A DNA stretch of 64,000 nt, taken from the NCBI RefSeq assembly GCF_943734655.1, contig NC_071355.1, forward strand, positions 24,868,768 through 24,932,767, given 5' to 3'. Position 1 is the first letter of the stretch. Every line of letters starts with the position of its first letter. Source of the stretch: Sabethes cyaneus (taxonomy: Eukaryota > Arthropoda > Insecta > Diptera > Culicidae). A program made the position numbers and the translations under genes. The notes under the pieces were generated by a model. It worked only from the letters and a program-made list of their open reading frames with translations. It was not told where the DNA came from and made no database searches. This document shows positions 20,553-32,302 of the stretch, one piece after another.

Positions 20553-23500
20553 TTAGGTGTAGCTAAGATTAACAAAATCAAATTGAACCAGTATGACGAG
20601 GTACGTGGCGAGCGAGCTGGCTATCTGCAGGTACGAAAACTTTAGTTAGTACAATTTGAATGTCCCATATGCTACATACGCTTTCTCACCGTGTAAAACA
20701 GCGTCCAGTCGAAGTCGAATAAGCTGGACGAAACTTTCGGGGCATGATGCCACAGTTGTTGGGAAAATAACCGGAGCTCCTTCAAAACTCTTCGATCGTA
20801 TGATCCATATGTGATTATCTTATGCATCAGCATTGAAGCCTTAGTACACTGAAAAAAAACAAACAATTCAACGAATGTATATTTTTGATCAACCATTATT
20901 TTACCTCCTTGTAGGTTAAGCTGGAAAGCACTACTAGTTGAGCAACGAAAGTCAAATAGAACGCATCGTATGCCATGTTGGACCAGGCCAGCTGAAGTGT
21001 AGCATCGTTTACCCTAGCGGTAAATGCGTGGACCAGTCCAAATAAGGAAAAGACGGTAAAGCCAAAAGCGGTTGCCAGCGAGACCGTAGTCTGTACCGAA
21101 AAGCATCGATTGAACAGATCTACCGTATCACACAGCTGGTCGTGTAGGAGGGCAATTTTTCTAATAATTCGACAGCATATTTCCGGGTCTGTAGCAGCCA
21201 GTGGATTCCGCGCTGGACGTGTCTGAAATAAATCACTAATCCATTCATAATACCTATTAGTACGAAATATTTATTACAATTTGTTTGAAGAAGGCAGGTT
21301 AGTTACGTCTTCGTTTAATTTTTTCAAATCTTAAATCAAATTTGTCACATGACTTGGGTGCAGCTCTAACTAGGTCTATTTGTTTTCCTAGGTCTTCTGA
21401 CCTCTAGTACTTTCCTCCAGTTGGGTCCGATCGAGCGACAGCGAGTAAGGACGAATCACACTTTGTTTGTAAGCAGATCGAAAGCCATGGGCTTAATTAA
21501 ATGGTTTACCGCGAAAATATAGTTTTCAAAAAAAGATAATTTCAGCGTAATAGTTTTCCACTACTTTTGGCAGAAACGTTTCCCGCGAAATATCGCGTTA
21601 TGGTCTATTGCGAATTAGGTTTCCGCGAAATGGTATTCGGGTATTCCGAAATGGTTTCTTCAACATTACCACGCTGACTTCTGACATCTGACTTGGCGTA
21701 AATACTGTCTGAACCAGCTGTGTACTGAGAGGAATTACATCAGATATTAGTTCACCTCTCTGAGTCCCAAATCTACCTTCCCCCTGCCTTATTGATACCT
21801 TATTGATACCGCTTTCATAGTTTTTCTAAACCTCGAAGTGGTCTTTGTTTATAGCATTCGCTAGAAGTAGTTTCTCAAGAACATGCACAGATAATTAAAA
21901 TGCTGCAGTGATTGTCTTTCAACCGGTACTGTTGAAGGTGTTCTTCAAGCTAATCGTTATCACAGCACATTATCGAATTTGTCGCTGCTTTTGAATGGAT
22001 GCCTTTTCAAATCTTTCGATCACTGAACGAATTCAATATATTGAATGTAGATTACCCGTACACCCTAAACATTTCTGGACAAATCTGTACTGCTGCTTTA
22101 GGGCCACGTTGGGGATCCCATCCAGTCCAGGAGCTTCCACCATCATTACCCGATACGCGTTACTCTGTAACGGTAGACACCTGCGTTTCGGCAAAGCTTT
22201 TTGTGATAGTTCAAATTGCTTTGCTCTTTTACCTTTTTAAGTGTAATCCTGGTCACTCTCAACGTCTCACTTCACTCTTGTTTAACTGTGTCATCCTCTG
22301 TGGACGGATCGTTCAAGGCAGTTGACACGAAGTACGCTAAGTGCCTGCAACGAGTTTTTGCGAGTGTGTCGCTCTCGCTCTCCATTCAAATCCAGCAGTT
22401 GGTACCGCACCGCTCATGAGGTTCCGTACTCTTATCCGCCTATGTAAGCAAAGGCGTAAGAATAAGGAAATCAGAAGTAAGGCAAAATCTGTATCCATTA
22501 AAAAAGCTATAATAAAAGGAGTGACAAAGTAACTTACACTTATCTATCAAATCATGAACATAACGAAACCAAACCAGAACGACCCCGTGCAAATAGCTAG
22601 GAATAGTTCATGCTGGTTTGGTTTTGTTGAATGCAAAATAAGTCACATGTCATTTCTTTTATTTTAGTTTCATCAGTTTGCATATATGCTAGTGTACTAC
22701 TCACAATCACGAGCAATTGACAATAATTGAGCGTGAGCGGGCTGTGCATGAATGCGCTTCGAGGCTGTGCGCTTGCGAGTGTGTAGTTAGCAGATTGTAT
22801 GCATATTTACACAGCAATAGCGATTGTTTGTCAGCGGAGTAAGCGATGGATGCTATACTTATTACATTCACTCGCGTAAGAGATGGCATCGTTAGCATCT
22901 AGTTTGATTTATAACATTGTTCTTCAGTTCCAGTTTCCAGGCTGGAGACACTAGCCAGAAATGAACATTTACTATTGCTAGGTCCGAAGCAATTCGGAAT
23001 AATTCCAGCCACCGCATTGGTGGCCTTCGCCGCCTTCTCGCACACATGGTCTACCTGGCTATTGAAATTAATCCGATTGCCGATCATCACTCCCAGGTGC
23101 TTTAGCACCCGCTTCGAAGCTATGGCACACTTTCCAATAATGATTTGTACCCGCTGTACAGCTTTGCAATTATTGACCAGCAACACTTCTGTTTTGTGAT
23201 GAGCTATCTAAAGCTTCTCTCCTTACATCCATCTCTCAATCATATCGATTGCCTCCGTCGCCAGTATTTCTATCTCTTCCAGCCAACGTTTCGCCTGCTA
23301 CCGGCAGTAAGATGTCGTCCATAAAGTCAACTATTTCTGACCCTTTGAGCAGTTTTAGAGTAAACATCTCGCTCCATAGCGTTGGATTGAGAATAGAGCA
23401 TTAAGGAATTCCCGCCATAATCTGCCCAGATTTGGCCGTTTCGTAGACCAACACTTGGTTTTGGAAGTAACTCTTCAGGACCTTGCACAGGTAATCAGGG

Positions 23501-26500
23501 ACTAACATCTTATGCAGTGAGGTAGCAATAGCCAGTAAGCTGGTGCTATTCAAGGCGTTTTTGATATCATTCGTTATCACCACGGGGCGCAATATCGATC
23601 CTCCCTTTGCTTCTATTCAGCTTTTTCAGGAATTGTCCGGATAGTGTCAATCGTTGACTTTCTTTTCCGAAATCAGAATGCATCATCGACATACCGTGTG
23701 CACTCTCCGAAAATTTCGTCAACCTGTTAAGCTTGATCCATTCCAACAGTTTTCAAATGTATCCAGTTGGCAGATTGTTCTACACGATGCTGGATTTTCC
23801 GGATGTTTTCCTGGGTTCGGCTGTAATACTAGCCTCTGTATATTCCTCATTCCCGGGAAGTGACCGCCCTTTAGACAGTTTTGCAGTGCCGTCCTGAACA
23901 AATCCGTGAACACTTGGATTGCGGCTTTCAGGGCTACGTTAGGAATTCCATTTGGGCTTGTCGCCTTCTTAACTTTCAGGCCTTTTTCAACAACTACGAG
24001 CTGCTCGTTGGACATCTATTCACTCTCGGTGTTGTCCCACTACGGAGTAGGTGGCCACCACGTTCGGTCGTGCATCGGGAAACGATGACCTTTGTTTTTT
24101 CTGGACTAAGGTGTACGGTTATCGTTGACCCTTCAACATTTGTACCACAGCACAGCTTGTTCGCAGCCATATGTACTTAAAAGGAGTGGTTGTGGCGTCA
24201 TTGTACGGAGCAACGGCTCAATTCGTTCATCTTTTAATAGAAATCGTAAGGAGTTGAAACTACTATTCCGGGTTAATGACACGCACAAGTTTTACGAGAA
24301 GGTGAACCAAACTCGTAAAGGTTACACACCTAAATCTGACATGTGTAGGGACGAGGGAGGGGATCTAATCTCAAATGAGCGCGAGGTGGTCGACAGGTGG
24401 AAGCAGCTCTTCGATGAGCATCTTAACGGCGATATAACAGAAGGAGACGCAACGGAAGTTAACCTAGAAGTACCTACAAATGATAATAGCTTACCGGCTT
24501 CCAATCTCGAAGAGAACCGGTGAAAAATCGGTCAGCTGCAGAATAACAGAACTGCCGGAAAGGACCGACTGCCGCAAGAGCTCTTCAAAAATGGCACTTT
24601 ACTGGATAATTTTAACGATCAGGAAAAGGAAAAGCTACCGGAGGAGTGGATCGAAGGTGTGGTATGTCCTATCTACAAAAAGGGCGATCGGCTAGACTGC
24701 TGTTATTACCGCGGCATTACGCTGGTCAACGCTGCTTAAAAGGTGCTTTTCCAGATTTTGTTACGTAATCTATCCCCAGTAGCAAGAGAATTCGTAGGGC
24801 AGTATCTGGCGGGCTTTATGGAGGCCCGTGCTAGTGTGGATCAAATTTTTACTCTCCGGCAACGTGCCCATGCATCACATTTTTGTGGATTTCAGGACAC
24901 CCACCCCGGTTGCAACTTTGACGTTTGCGAACAAAATAGATGAAGCCAACATAACTGGATCACTTTTATACGTATCGGATCACTAGTGTGCGTGTAAAAG
25001 AACGATTCACACGATATTTCTGCAGAGCCACACGTGATTTTCGCTGCATTATCATTTATTTCTTGTCCTAAAGGCAACGTTTTCTGTTTGTTGATAGTAA
25101 ATTATTTTATCGATGAATTGTTATTGAGATTCATGTAAAATTCTTCACTTCTACGTGATCATGTTTTGTTGGCTTGATCGCATCACTTCACTGCCGTGTG
25201 AATGATGTGTATTAAAAGCAAAACGCCTGTAGCGCCACCTCATTTTTCGCGTTTCAGGAATCATAGTAGATGCCCGGGGGTTGAGGACACCACACGATAC
25301 CGTTGAACGAGAACAGCTGCCATAGCATAATGCATATGCATATCCATAATGCACAAGTACGATTTTCCGGACAAATTGAGCGGCATTGAGCAAATATATT
25401 AATATTTTTTGAAACGATGGTTCTACAATTGATGAAGGGACGCTAGAGGGGACGAAAGTAATGAAGAAGGATTTTTTGGGAATGGAGGGGAAAGGAAGGA
25501 GGGGGAGGGGTTAACTGGTGGCTACACTTAACATGTTGTTATTGTGACTCCAATGCTGGAAGGTGCATGGGTCGAACCAAGCTACATTAATAAGGGGGGT
25601 TGTGCAGTCTCCTTTTGTACAGCGCCTCTGTAGTTCATAGGTACACGGGTACCAGCGAGCCACATGCCCTGGCGGATGTTGTGGGTTCGAATCCGGTTAT
25701 AATCTCAGATTATAGCTTGGTTCGACCCATTCACCTTCCAGCATTAGACAAAAGGTAGGAGTCACAACGACAACTTGTTAAGCGTAGCTACCTATCACCC
25801 CCCTTTCCCCCTTCCTTTCCACTCTTTCCCCTCCTTTCCCAAAAAATTCTTCTTCATTACTTTCCCTTAGCGTCCCTTCATCAATTGTAGAACCATCGTT
25901 TCAAAAAATATCAACTCAAGCAGTCCCTGACGGTATATCTGCTCTACACTGACGAAGAGTTCTCCGCCGATAGAACGCCTCGGAGAACGAGTGCCCGCTA
26001 CTCCTTTTAAGACTCGCCTCTTGGTGGTGACACAATTTGCGTGATAGCCCCGCTAATCACTTATTTTCATCACGACACATTTTGTGGATGATTGTATCTG
26101 GATTGGTGTCGGCTCCATTGGTAGCAAACATCAAGAATACGTGGTCCGGTGTTTCTTCAACGTCAGCACACTCTGAACGGTATTCTCTATAATATCCATG
26201 GCTGACAGAAATTGTGTCAGGTGGAAATTAATTTCTCCATGCTTCCTGTTCGTCCACATGAACTTTTTCGGGATCTTCATTCACCGAGTTGTCCCATTAT
26301 TGTTACCATTTACACATGGCATCTACCCGTGTCCTTTTCCGAACTTCACGGTTGCCTCTATCTATGCAGCACTTACCATCCTCCTCTAGTATACATCCAA
26401 TGGGGATCATAATAACGCACATCGCTTCCATTTCTGCAACGTTTTTCTGAACATATCCGGGTTTTCATGGACTGCCACTTTCAAGGTCATGGTCGGAATC

Positions 26501-29500
26501 CCGTTTAGACCTGGGGTCTTCCCTACCTTCATGGTTTCGGAAAATGCAACTAGCTCCTCGTTGGTGATGCGAGCTTCTTCTACATGCTACTTTTCCTCGT
26601 CGTACGGTGGGATTGACCAGGTCGCAGGTTTATGCTACGGAAACAGCCCATCAATTCAGGTTCTTTCATTTTCGACATGGCATGTAGGCGTCTCCAAAAG
26701 CATTCGCGTTGGCGCAATAGCAAAGTGCCTCAAAGCGAATTTTCTTACTGAGCTAAACTGACTTGCTGAGTGCAGTTTTTTCCGCTCTGTGCACTAGCAT
26801 ACTTTCTTTATTTTGGTTTCGTTGAGAGCTCCGCAATCGTTTCGTAGTTAGGTTCGAAGAGATGCGTTTTCACCTAAACGCTTTGACGAATACCAATTTG
26901 TCAAAGTTTCGCTCGTCTATTTGCGTCCAGGAACTTCGCGACGGCGGTGGCAATCTACGCCAGACTGGAATTGGAGTCTAGAAGAATTGCTAAAACTAAA
27001 TGCGTCAAAGACCAAATACATGAAGGTGTATGAGATTGTATATTTGGGATCGTTGGTGACCGCCAACAACAACACTAGCAACGAGAACCAACGGTGCATT
27101 CAAGCGGGAAATCGGGCCTACTTTGCCATTCGCAAAACGCTATGATCAAGAAGCATACGCCTAGAGATGCCAATACCGGGGGGTATTTCGGAAACCGGTT
27201 TTTCGGTATTGATAAATGCAATACCGGTAAAACCGGTAAAAAACCGGTAAAAGTTAATACTTAGAAGCAACATTTACAAATTATATGATTTGAAGATTTT
27301 CTTCAATAGTCATCTATAGTCAATGGTGCTCAATTTATTTTGACATAACTAATTGATTAGTTCATTAAAAAAATAATATTTAAGAACGCGAAGAGAATTT
27401 ACAGTGTCATCTTAAATTTAAAGAAAAAACTGCCGGAGGTAGAGCATTCGGTGTCCACAGAAAAAGGAAGTGCAATTCCCAGCAGTAAATTTGACATGTG
27501 ACGTAGGAAAACTCTTGTTCAAGAACTTTTAATAAGCGGCTGACAGTCCAGGCATCGCTTAAGTAAAGCGTATGCTTGTTTCTTAGATCGGACAGAGACG
27601 TTCGAAGCGATGATTAGAGCCCTGTCAACAGACTATTCTAACTAAGCAAATTCTTATTCTTATTTATATTTCTTGTACTAGCAACCGAACAAATTCTTCT
27701 TCCGTGGTGTGTTCTGACCATCCGTTAATTTTCACTGAAGATTTTCTGAACAGCTTCACTGTATATCGCACATTTGTTGTATTGCGCAATATTCTTAATT
27801 AATTGACGCATTCAAGCATGAACCTACTTTGCCTTTCGCAAAACGCTACGATCAAGAAGCATACGCCGCCGTTCTAAGCTGACAATGCACAAAACTCTTA
27901 TTTAACCCGTAGTTCTTTACGGAGTTGAAGTTGTGATGTCGCTCACAGTGGAAATATGCGCCCTTGTCGTGTTTGACCAGAAGATGCTGCGGATGATATT
28001 TGGCGGAGTACAAACTGAAAGCGAAGAGTGGCGGAAAAATTTTATGAATCCGGAGCTGCATACACTTCTTGGAGAGATTGCTATCGTAAGCTGGCTAAAG
28101 TTAATAGGCTACGGTGGGTCGGACATATCGTAGCGATGCCGAATGACAGTGCGACAAAAGCGGTTCTCAACAAGCCCTCCGGCACCCGGTGGGATCGACG
28201 TGCAAGATAGCTCGACCAGATCAAAAACGACTTGTGACTTCTTAGACGTCTGCAAAATTGGCGACGAGTGGCCCATGGAGTGGACCGAGTTGAATGGAGA
28301 CGATTGCTTAAAAAACGCAAGGCACTCCGGCTCTATGCTGATGCTGATAGCGGTGGGGTATTTTGGAGCTTTCCCTTTGGAAGAATTACATAATTGAGTT
28401 AGTATTTGTAGAACTTTCCATCATTAAATTTAGTTCGCCCTATAATTTAAAAGTTTTACCAGCGATTCAATTTTCTTGAGTTGTTATTTGATCATACAAA
28501 AAATACCGAAAATATCGGTTTTCGATCGTGGAAAAACCGGTAATTCGGTATTGGAAAATAGCCCGGTAGGGTAGGACTGTCCAGAACGCACCGTGGGGGT
28601 AGAATGGCCCATGCTATTAATTGCTTAAAAACGCGGAAACTATTTGGTAAAATTATGAATGCGCATTTTATTTTGGTGTAAAACACGCTAATTCATAATT
28701 ATGTAGCATGTAAAAGTATCAAACATAGCCACATCCAATAAAATCCAGCGATTATCCGTGATCTCATTCCACATGTAAGAAATCACGGTTTTCTCTTAAG
28801 CTTTTACTACTAGTCGGTATGCAAATTTCATAATAAATACAGTCTATCTAATTGATATACTGTCATACTCGATGATTCATCACAAAAACGGCATTAACTA
28901 GGCATATTTTTCACATATATTGCAAAAAACTTCAAAATACAAAACAGGGGCAGAATGCATCACAGCGGGATCGAACAGTTATAAAATATAGTTAATATGC
29001 AGTACATCTTTTGTTTCGGATTATTTATTAAAAATGTAGCAATATTATGTATTGTATAGGACTTAAAATTTGCCTTAAACCTAATTGTACATTGTTTAAC
29101 TTACAATATTTCGTCACACATCAGTTGGAGAAATTAAATTTTATTGCCAATTATGTTGAGATATGAACCCATTATGTCCCAGCAAACAAGCGTTTGCAAC
29201 AAACGCTATAATGAACGTTTTCGCCATTTCGGCAGCCTAGTTTTAGGAGTTTATCCAACACGTGACTAAATGGTAAATTTTTTGGTTGCGTTTAACGCCT
29301 AGCTGGGCAAACTTGGAGCGTTTTGTCCACGGGCTTTGGCGTTCTGCCTCACATAATGATTTTGACTCTTGCCAAAAATCGTCAAAAATAACAAAAAATA
29401 CTGGTTTTTGTTAAGAAATTTCACCAGGAGTAAGTGTAAGAAAGATCCCAAAGTCTTCTAGAAGTTGAAAAACGTGGAACAAACACGCCGTTGCTCTGCA

Positions 29501-30827
29501 AAATGATGTTTTGTTTAAGCGGTGCATTCTGCACCACCTTACCCTAATACCGGTAAAACCGGTAAAGCATCCCAACGATACGCCGCAGCACGAAGCTGGC
29601 AATGAACAAAGCCCTTTTCATACCGGTAGTCCTTCATGGACTTCAAGCTGTGACGCTGCTCACGGAGGACATAAGCGCCCTTGCCGTGTTTGAACGGAAG
29701 GTGCTGTGGAAGATATTTGGCAGAGTACAAATTGAAAGCGAAGAGTGGCGAAGACGTATGAATCACAAGCTACATGCACTGCTTGGAGAGATTCCCATCG
29801 TACATCTGGCAAAAGTCGGTAGGCTACGGTGGGTCAGACATGTCGTGGATAGAACAGGGGGGCCCAGGTCGAAAGTGATTTACGACTCGTGAATCGCCTG
29901 ACAGTTTGGCAACGTCTGAGTAAAGATCGAGTTGAATTCAGGTGACTGTTTGAAACAACTCGAACCACCACGGCTTTATGCCGCTGACGACGTTCGTCGT
30001 CGATTAATTCTTTAAATCTGAAGAGTAGACGTACTTATAGTGCATACCGGTTACAATCCTACATTGTTTCATGATAAGTTGCTCTCAAGCATTGTTCAAA
30101 TTGATGGAAGATCCATCAAGAAATACCTACCCAAATAAGAGATTCAGTTTGATGAATCGCTTCCGTGCCGAATTGAGAAACGATATAAAAAATATACCGT
30201 TGCTCTGATACGAAAGCATTGTCCACACGTAACAGAAGTAGCTCATGACAGCGATGTACCATTCCATGTTTTGTTTAATTCTTCTAGCATAGATTAATGT
30301 TAACGCCAGCCCGCACCATTCAAGGTATCCAAGCACAATAAGCGCAACCACGGTACGATGCTCCTGCTGATAGTTCCACCGACAGCCAAAATTGATTTTT
30401 AGCTAAAAGTGTGAATTTGTTTGGTTCAGAATTTTCCCTAAATTAGACGCATTTGAACTGTACCTACTTGTTGGTCGAATTTGTGAAGAATAGTACTGCA
30501 GCGAAATATTCTCGATCCGTTAGCATAGTTAGCGACGATGTTGGTGATTATGGAAACCAACAGAACCACCATCGTTCCGAGCAAACCTTGTATCATGATG
30601 TAAGAATCACTCAACTGTTGAAGCTGGCTTTGGTAGTTTCCGTATCCGAAATAGAGAGTTACACTGCACAGGGAAAGTCCCGCAATCAACCGCATCCGAT
30701 CGGTGGTCGTTTGCTCCGCCGTTAGATCTTGAAAGTTCACCGTGATTGAGGTTAGACAGAATGTTTGCATTATTCGGTAAATCGGACGCCGTGCTTCGAA
30801 GAAGTTATTTACCGTGAACCACCTCAT
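20553..30827 (-). CDS. Gr-5, gustatory receptor with 8.9-kb TE-filled intron (397 aa)
   Basis: Exons 30827-30468 (360 nt), 30402-30131 (272 nt), 21235-20905 (331 nt), 20848-20690 (159 nt), 20624-20553 (72 nt). It begins MRWFTVNNFFEARR like Gr-2 and ends TYLVILVQF then TAA. The two halves are 8.9 kb apart, but the phases fit exactly (2 into 2) and exon sizes match Gr-2 (360, 269, 328, 159 expected, 66). No stop or frameshift occurs in either half. Intron 2 (30130-21236) holds R1, RTE, hAT-like and foldback insertions. The exon 3 acceptor ATTAG/T at 21236 is favoured because it keeps frame and mirrors Gr-1'. The alternative is two separate broken genes. Its start lies 104 bp after the Gr-6 stop. 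Confidence 0.8.
21236..21990. other. Gr-5 intron, unassigned part
   Basis: AT-rich, no open frame or repeat identified. Confidence 0.4.
21995..22160 (-). mobile_element. R1-like RT scrap
   Basis: About 22085-22140 on the minus strand encodes a DGIPNVALK-like string also seen in the R1-type copy at about 23960 and, diverged, at about 26500. The frame is broken. Confidence 0.5.
22900..24030 (-). mobile_element. R1-clade non-LTR retrotransposon fragment
   Basis: Successive minus-strand frames follow the RT domain of an R1-type LINE: EKGLKVKKATSPNGIPNVAL (24015-23719), a motif A region with TNDIKNALNS and TAGIP (23592-23401), FMDD at about 23320 in place of the usual YADD, and the downstream KHLGVMIGNRINF stretch (23186-22899). 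Several frameshifts and stops make it inactive. Opposite in orientation to the RTE pieces beside it. Confidence 0.85.
24168..24975 (+). mobile_element. RTE-clade reverse transcriptase fragment
   Basis: Begins with the linker between endonuclease and RT (MCRDEGGDLISNEREVVDRW, closely similar to 48030-48100) and continues into RT (GVVCPIYKKGDRLDC, then QYLAGFMEARASVDQIFTL). Several stops and shifts. The C-terminal portions at 26930-27161 and 29585-30010 may belong to the same original insertion. Confidence 0.8.
25402..25911. mobile_element. Foldback element with tRNA-like centre
   Basis: Arms 25402-25583 and 25714-25911 are inverted repeats of about 185-195 bp, with ends ATATTTTTTGAAACG. The 130-bp centre contains a box-B-like GGTTCGAATCC at about 25683. 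A single-arm copy with the same centre is at 45221-45492, which suggests two SINE-like units joined head to head. No coding frame. Confidence 0.85.
26200..26620 (-). mobile_element. R1-like RT fragment
   Basis: The minus strand reads RITNEELVAFSETMKVGK and GLNGIP, the same RT entry region as in the copy at 24015-23900. It is too decayed to follow further. Confidence 0.6.
26930..27161 (+). mobile_element. RTE C-terminal fragment (5' part)
   Basis: Open frame with KTKYMKVYEIVYLGSLVTANN, the RTE region just after the RT. It stops at 27161 where a hAT-like element is inserted; the sequence following the same point resumes at 29585. Confidence 0.75.
27811..28340 (+). mobile_element. RTE C-terminal fragment (nested copy)
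   Basis: Parallel to 29585-30010: a frame with FDQKMLRMIFGGVQTESEEW, then LRWVGHI in a shifted frame. Pseudogenic. Confidence 0.75.
28567..29546. mobile_element. TIR element nested in hAT-like element
   Basis: Ends 28567-28593 and 29520-29546 are imperfect 27-bp inverted repeats beginning TAGGGTA. It interrupts the ACCGGT-rich terminus of the surrounding element. About 980 bp, with no coding frame. Confidence 0.55.
29577..30010 (+). mobile_element. RTE C-terminal fragment (3' part)
   Basis: Frame with FERKVLWKIFGRVQIESEEW and VHLAKVGRLRWVRH. Resumes the RTE sequence broken at 27161. Ends about 120 bp before the exon 2 donor of Gr-5. Confidence 0.75.
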
Positions 30828-30888
30828 GGTTGTGGTTTTCTTTGAACTGGTCTACGAATTGGCCGTGAAATGCTGCAGGGACTCTTTC

Positions 30889-30904
30889 GAATGTTCGTGA
30901 TAAA
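30889..30904 (-). promoter_or_regulatory. Conserved upstream motif of Gr-5
   Basis: Coding-strand core TTTATCACGAACATTC, 62-77 bp before the Gr-5 ATG, inside the 104-bp gap after Gr-6. Confidence 0.45.
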
Positions 30905-30931
30905 TAATGATTAAATTGGTGGTTTTGTTTA

Positions 30932-32302
30932 TTACTGCATTTCGAACTGTATCAGAATCAGCATGTAGGTTGCCAGCTCGCCCCCAGCCTAAGACGGGAA
31001 TGATTAATGGATTTAATCGAAGCTACATAGCTAATTAATATTAACCGCACCTGAATGATAAGCGACGGGTGGAGCTCGAACAGGTAGAACGTAATGAACG
31101 GGCCCCGGTTATCGATTTGCTCCGAAAGTTGCTGCAACCGATCGATGATGGATTGATTGTGCGGTTGGTTCAGGCAATGATGAACCGCCGCGGCAAACTT
31201 GGCCGCCTGCTGCCGGAGGGCACTGGCAAAGCCAATGGTTTGAAAAACGAACACGTTAAAGTAACCGGACCAGCTGAGGTACAGCATGGCGTTGGTCGCT
31301 TCCGATGGGGTGGCACGGCTCAGCAGGACTCGCATACAGGCGTAGCAGGATATTACGTGCAGGAAGAAAATGTTGATAAAATTCAAGAATAACTGCGAGT
31401 AAGTGGTAAGGACTATTATTGTTTAGCTCAGTAATTGTGTAATGGGGTACTTACAGGGGCGCACACCACAATGCTGATAATTTCTGTGGCATCACACAGT
31501 TTGTCATACATCCGGGCCATATGGTTAACCAAATCGGATTTGCGCTTCTCTTCGTAGCTGCCAGCTTGGGAAAGCTTTTCACAAATGCATTGGTTTAATA
31601 GCTGCACTCTACTGTGGATGGAGAAAATCAGAATAATGAGTGCAGCGTGACCCAAGGTAATCGCAAAACATATTTCAGTGAAATTTCCGATGAAAATCAT
31701 TCCATTCCAGAGGGAGCTTTCCGGGCGGAATGAAATGGCGACTGCAAAGATTGCAGTTAACACGGTCAGGCAGATTAACAGGTACATTGTGGTCCGGAAG
31801 TGGTGGTAGCGATGGTCTCTGAGGTATCCGTAACGCTTGAACTGATTGAATAATATGTTATTTGTACACTTCAGCACAGATGATTCAAATGAACACTTAC
31901 TTCCTCATCAAACTCATGTAAAATTGTCAGCAAAGCTTCAAAACGTTTGTGTTGAATCAGCAGATAAAACGGAACCACCGTGAAGAGAACCATCATGAAG
32001 AAAACGGTGAAACCCATCCCGTACCGCACGGCTGCCAGATCGGATTGTATCAGTATCGTCCAGTGTCCATTCAACGCTCCATCTAGGATCGCGTAGCACC
32101 GGACAACGGTGAACAGCGTCAGCAGCAACCAATCACTCAAACTCCCCTGGATTCGATAGTTAACCCGATCTATCACCGTGTAAACCAAGACGCCAAAAAG
32201 CTTCAACATCAAGTGCAGCTGATTCACGCTGTCCAGGTTGTTGCGCACCGGGAACCACCAGGTGAGCGACCGCCAAGAAGTAATCCACCGGCGGAACCTC
32301 AT
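30932..32302 (-). CDS. Gr-6, divergent gustatory receptor (395 aa)
   Basis: Exons 32302-31901 (402 nt), 31841-31455 (387 nt), 31392-31051 (342 nt), 30988-30932 (57 nt), all phase 0, introns of 59, 62 and 62 nt. It starts MRFRRWITSWRSLTWW and the last exon encodes GGELATYMLILIQFEMQ, giving TYMLILIQF. The exon layout differs from the MRWF group (an extra early intron position and different sizes), so this is a separate Gr lineage rather than a recent duplicate. Hydrophobic segments are abundant in exons 1-3. All frames are open. The exon 2 acceptor AATCAG/T (31842) is preferred to a closer AAG that would leave a 32-nt intron. Probably functional; ligand unknown. Confidence 0.9.

Larger units (their letters stand above)
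27162..29576. mobile_element. hAT-like insertion with nested elements
   Basis: Starts TAGAGATGCCAATACCGG and ends ACCGGTAAAGCATCC, imperfect inverted ends rich in ACCGGT. It is flanked by CATACGCC (27154-27161) and GATACGCC (29577-29584), a 7-of-8 match to an 8-bp duplication as expected for hAT. RTE coding continues across the junction. No transposase frame survives. Inside are another RTE fragment and a second TIR element. Confidence 0.65.

Noticed and set aside
20553..21235. A separate 5'-truncated receptor
   Set aside because: Exact phase fit and absence of damage favour joining it to the exons at 30131-30827; kept as the stated alternative.
25640..25700. A tRNA gene
   Set aside because: A box-B-like sequence exists but no cloverleaf; it is part of a repeated SINE-like element.
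31869..31900. 32-nt intron in Gr-6
   Set aside because: Too short for insect splicing; the acceptor at 31842 gives a normal 59-nt intron in the same phase.
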